From the NCBI GenBank assembly GCA_050290245.1, contig JBNKHH010000066.1:1-12429 (forward strand): a stretch of DNA of 12,429 bases, given 5' to 3'. The DNA is from JBNKHH01 sp050290245. Its GTDB lineage: Bacteria; Pseudomonadota; Alphaproteobacteria; Rhodobacterales; Rhodobacteraceae. Positions 12,306-12,429 of this stretch are shown here, piece by piece. The notes below the pieces were generated by a model, which searched no databases, was not told the origin of the DNA, and worked only from the letters and a program-made list of their open reading frames with translations. Position 1 is the stretch's first letter, and each line of letters begins with the position of its first letter. Position numbers and translations under genes: made by a program.

Positions 12306-12429
12306 TTGTAAGCGCCATTTCACGCGACACGACCGCTCCTGACGGTCCCGCCAGCTCTGTCGCTCACCCAGGCCGTGCGCACTGCCAACAGGGTGATTCG
12401 GGCAGATCACAAGTGTTCAGAGGACTGTT

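Larger units (their letters stand above)
12110..12429. other. Intergenic region at the right end of the window
   Basis: About 320 nt without a credible gene. It holds the leader and presumed promoter of the CTERM gene at 12109, the CGGAAAC repeats and the hairpins listed separately. A minus-strand frame at 12168-12410 gives a basic, low-complexity peptide with no recognisable features. No clear -35/-10 pair was found. The stretch 12310-12429 holds nothing I can interpret. Confidence 0.6.

Noticed and set aside
12168..12410. Minus-strand frame of 80 codons at the right end
   Set aside because: Basic, low-complexity peptide with no ribosome site or recognisable features; overlaps the phased repeats and likely promoter region.
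10201..12429. Possible complete exosortase or polysaccharide locus
   Set aside because: Only CTERM-tailed substrates are present; no multi-membrane exosortase or glycosyltransferase gene lies in the window.
1..12429. CRISPR arrays, tRNA or rRNA genes, insertion sequences
   Set aside because: Read for regularly spaced repeats, cloverleaf-like stretches and transposase motifs; none was convincing.

Overview
The window looks like a chromosome segment of a marine Roseobacter-type alphaproteobacterium (Rhodobacteraceae). The evidence is high GC with NNC/NNG codon use, Roseobacter-like RimO and prephenate dehydratase sequences, a membrane-anchored cytochrome c of the CycM/cyt cy type next to pheA, and proteins ending in the VPLPA-CTERM sorting signal common in Rhodobacterales. 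No species can be named from the sequence alone.

Left part (1-4240), housekeeping. rimO (its 5' end lies outside the window) overlaps by an ATGA junction a GNAT acetyltransferase that carries an unusual C-terminal hydrophobic anchor. A FadR-subfamily GntR regulator with a metal-binding FCD domain follows on the same strand. pheA, on the minus strand, converges on that regulator and diverges from the membrane-bound cytochrome c gene, which ends in a strong rho-independent terminator.

Middle part (4278-10180), a complete yejABEF-type ABC importer: periplasmic binding protein, two permeases and a double-ATPase protein, in the order known from other proteobacteria. A 7+7 bp inverted repeat lies in the probable promoter region. 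Two junctions carry tiny reading frames that link neighbouring genes by touching or overlapping start and stop codons. The operon ends in an A-tract/hairpin/T-tract terminator that probably serves both strands.

Right part (10201-12109), accessory in character: three tandem minus-strand genes for exported proteins with C-terminal sorting signals. Two have textbook VPLPA-CTERM tails. The middle one has a PAPAS-type tail followed by an odd 35-residue extension that begins at a run of six A, where removing one base would restore a normal ending. All three have the same 7-nt TGTGGGG element 6-7 nt before the chosen ATG, absent from the other well-defined starts in the window. No exosortase or polysaccharide genes are visible, so the processing enzyme must lie elsewhere. 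The last 320 bases hold only short repeats and hairpins.

The left and middle parts are conventional. The most distinctive signals are the CTERM trio, its shared leader and the apparent frameshift in its middle member.
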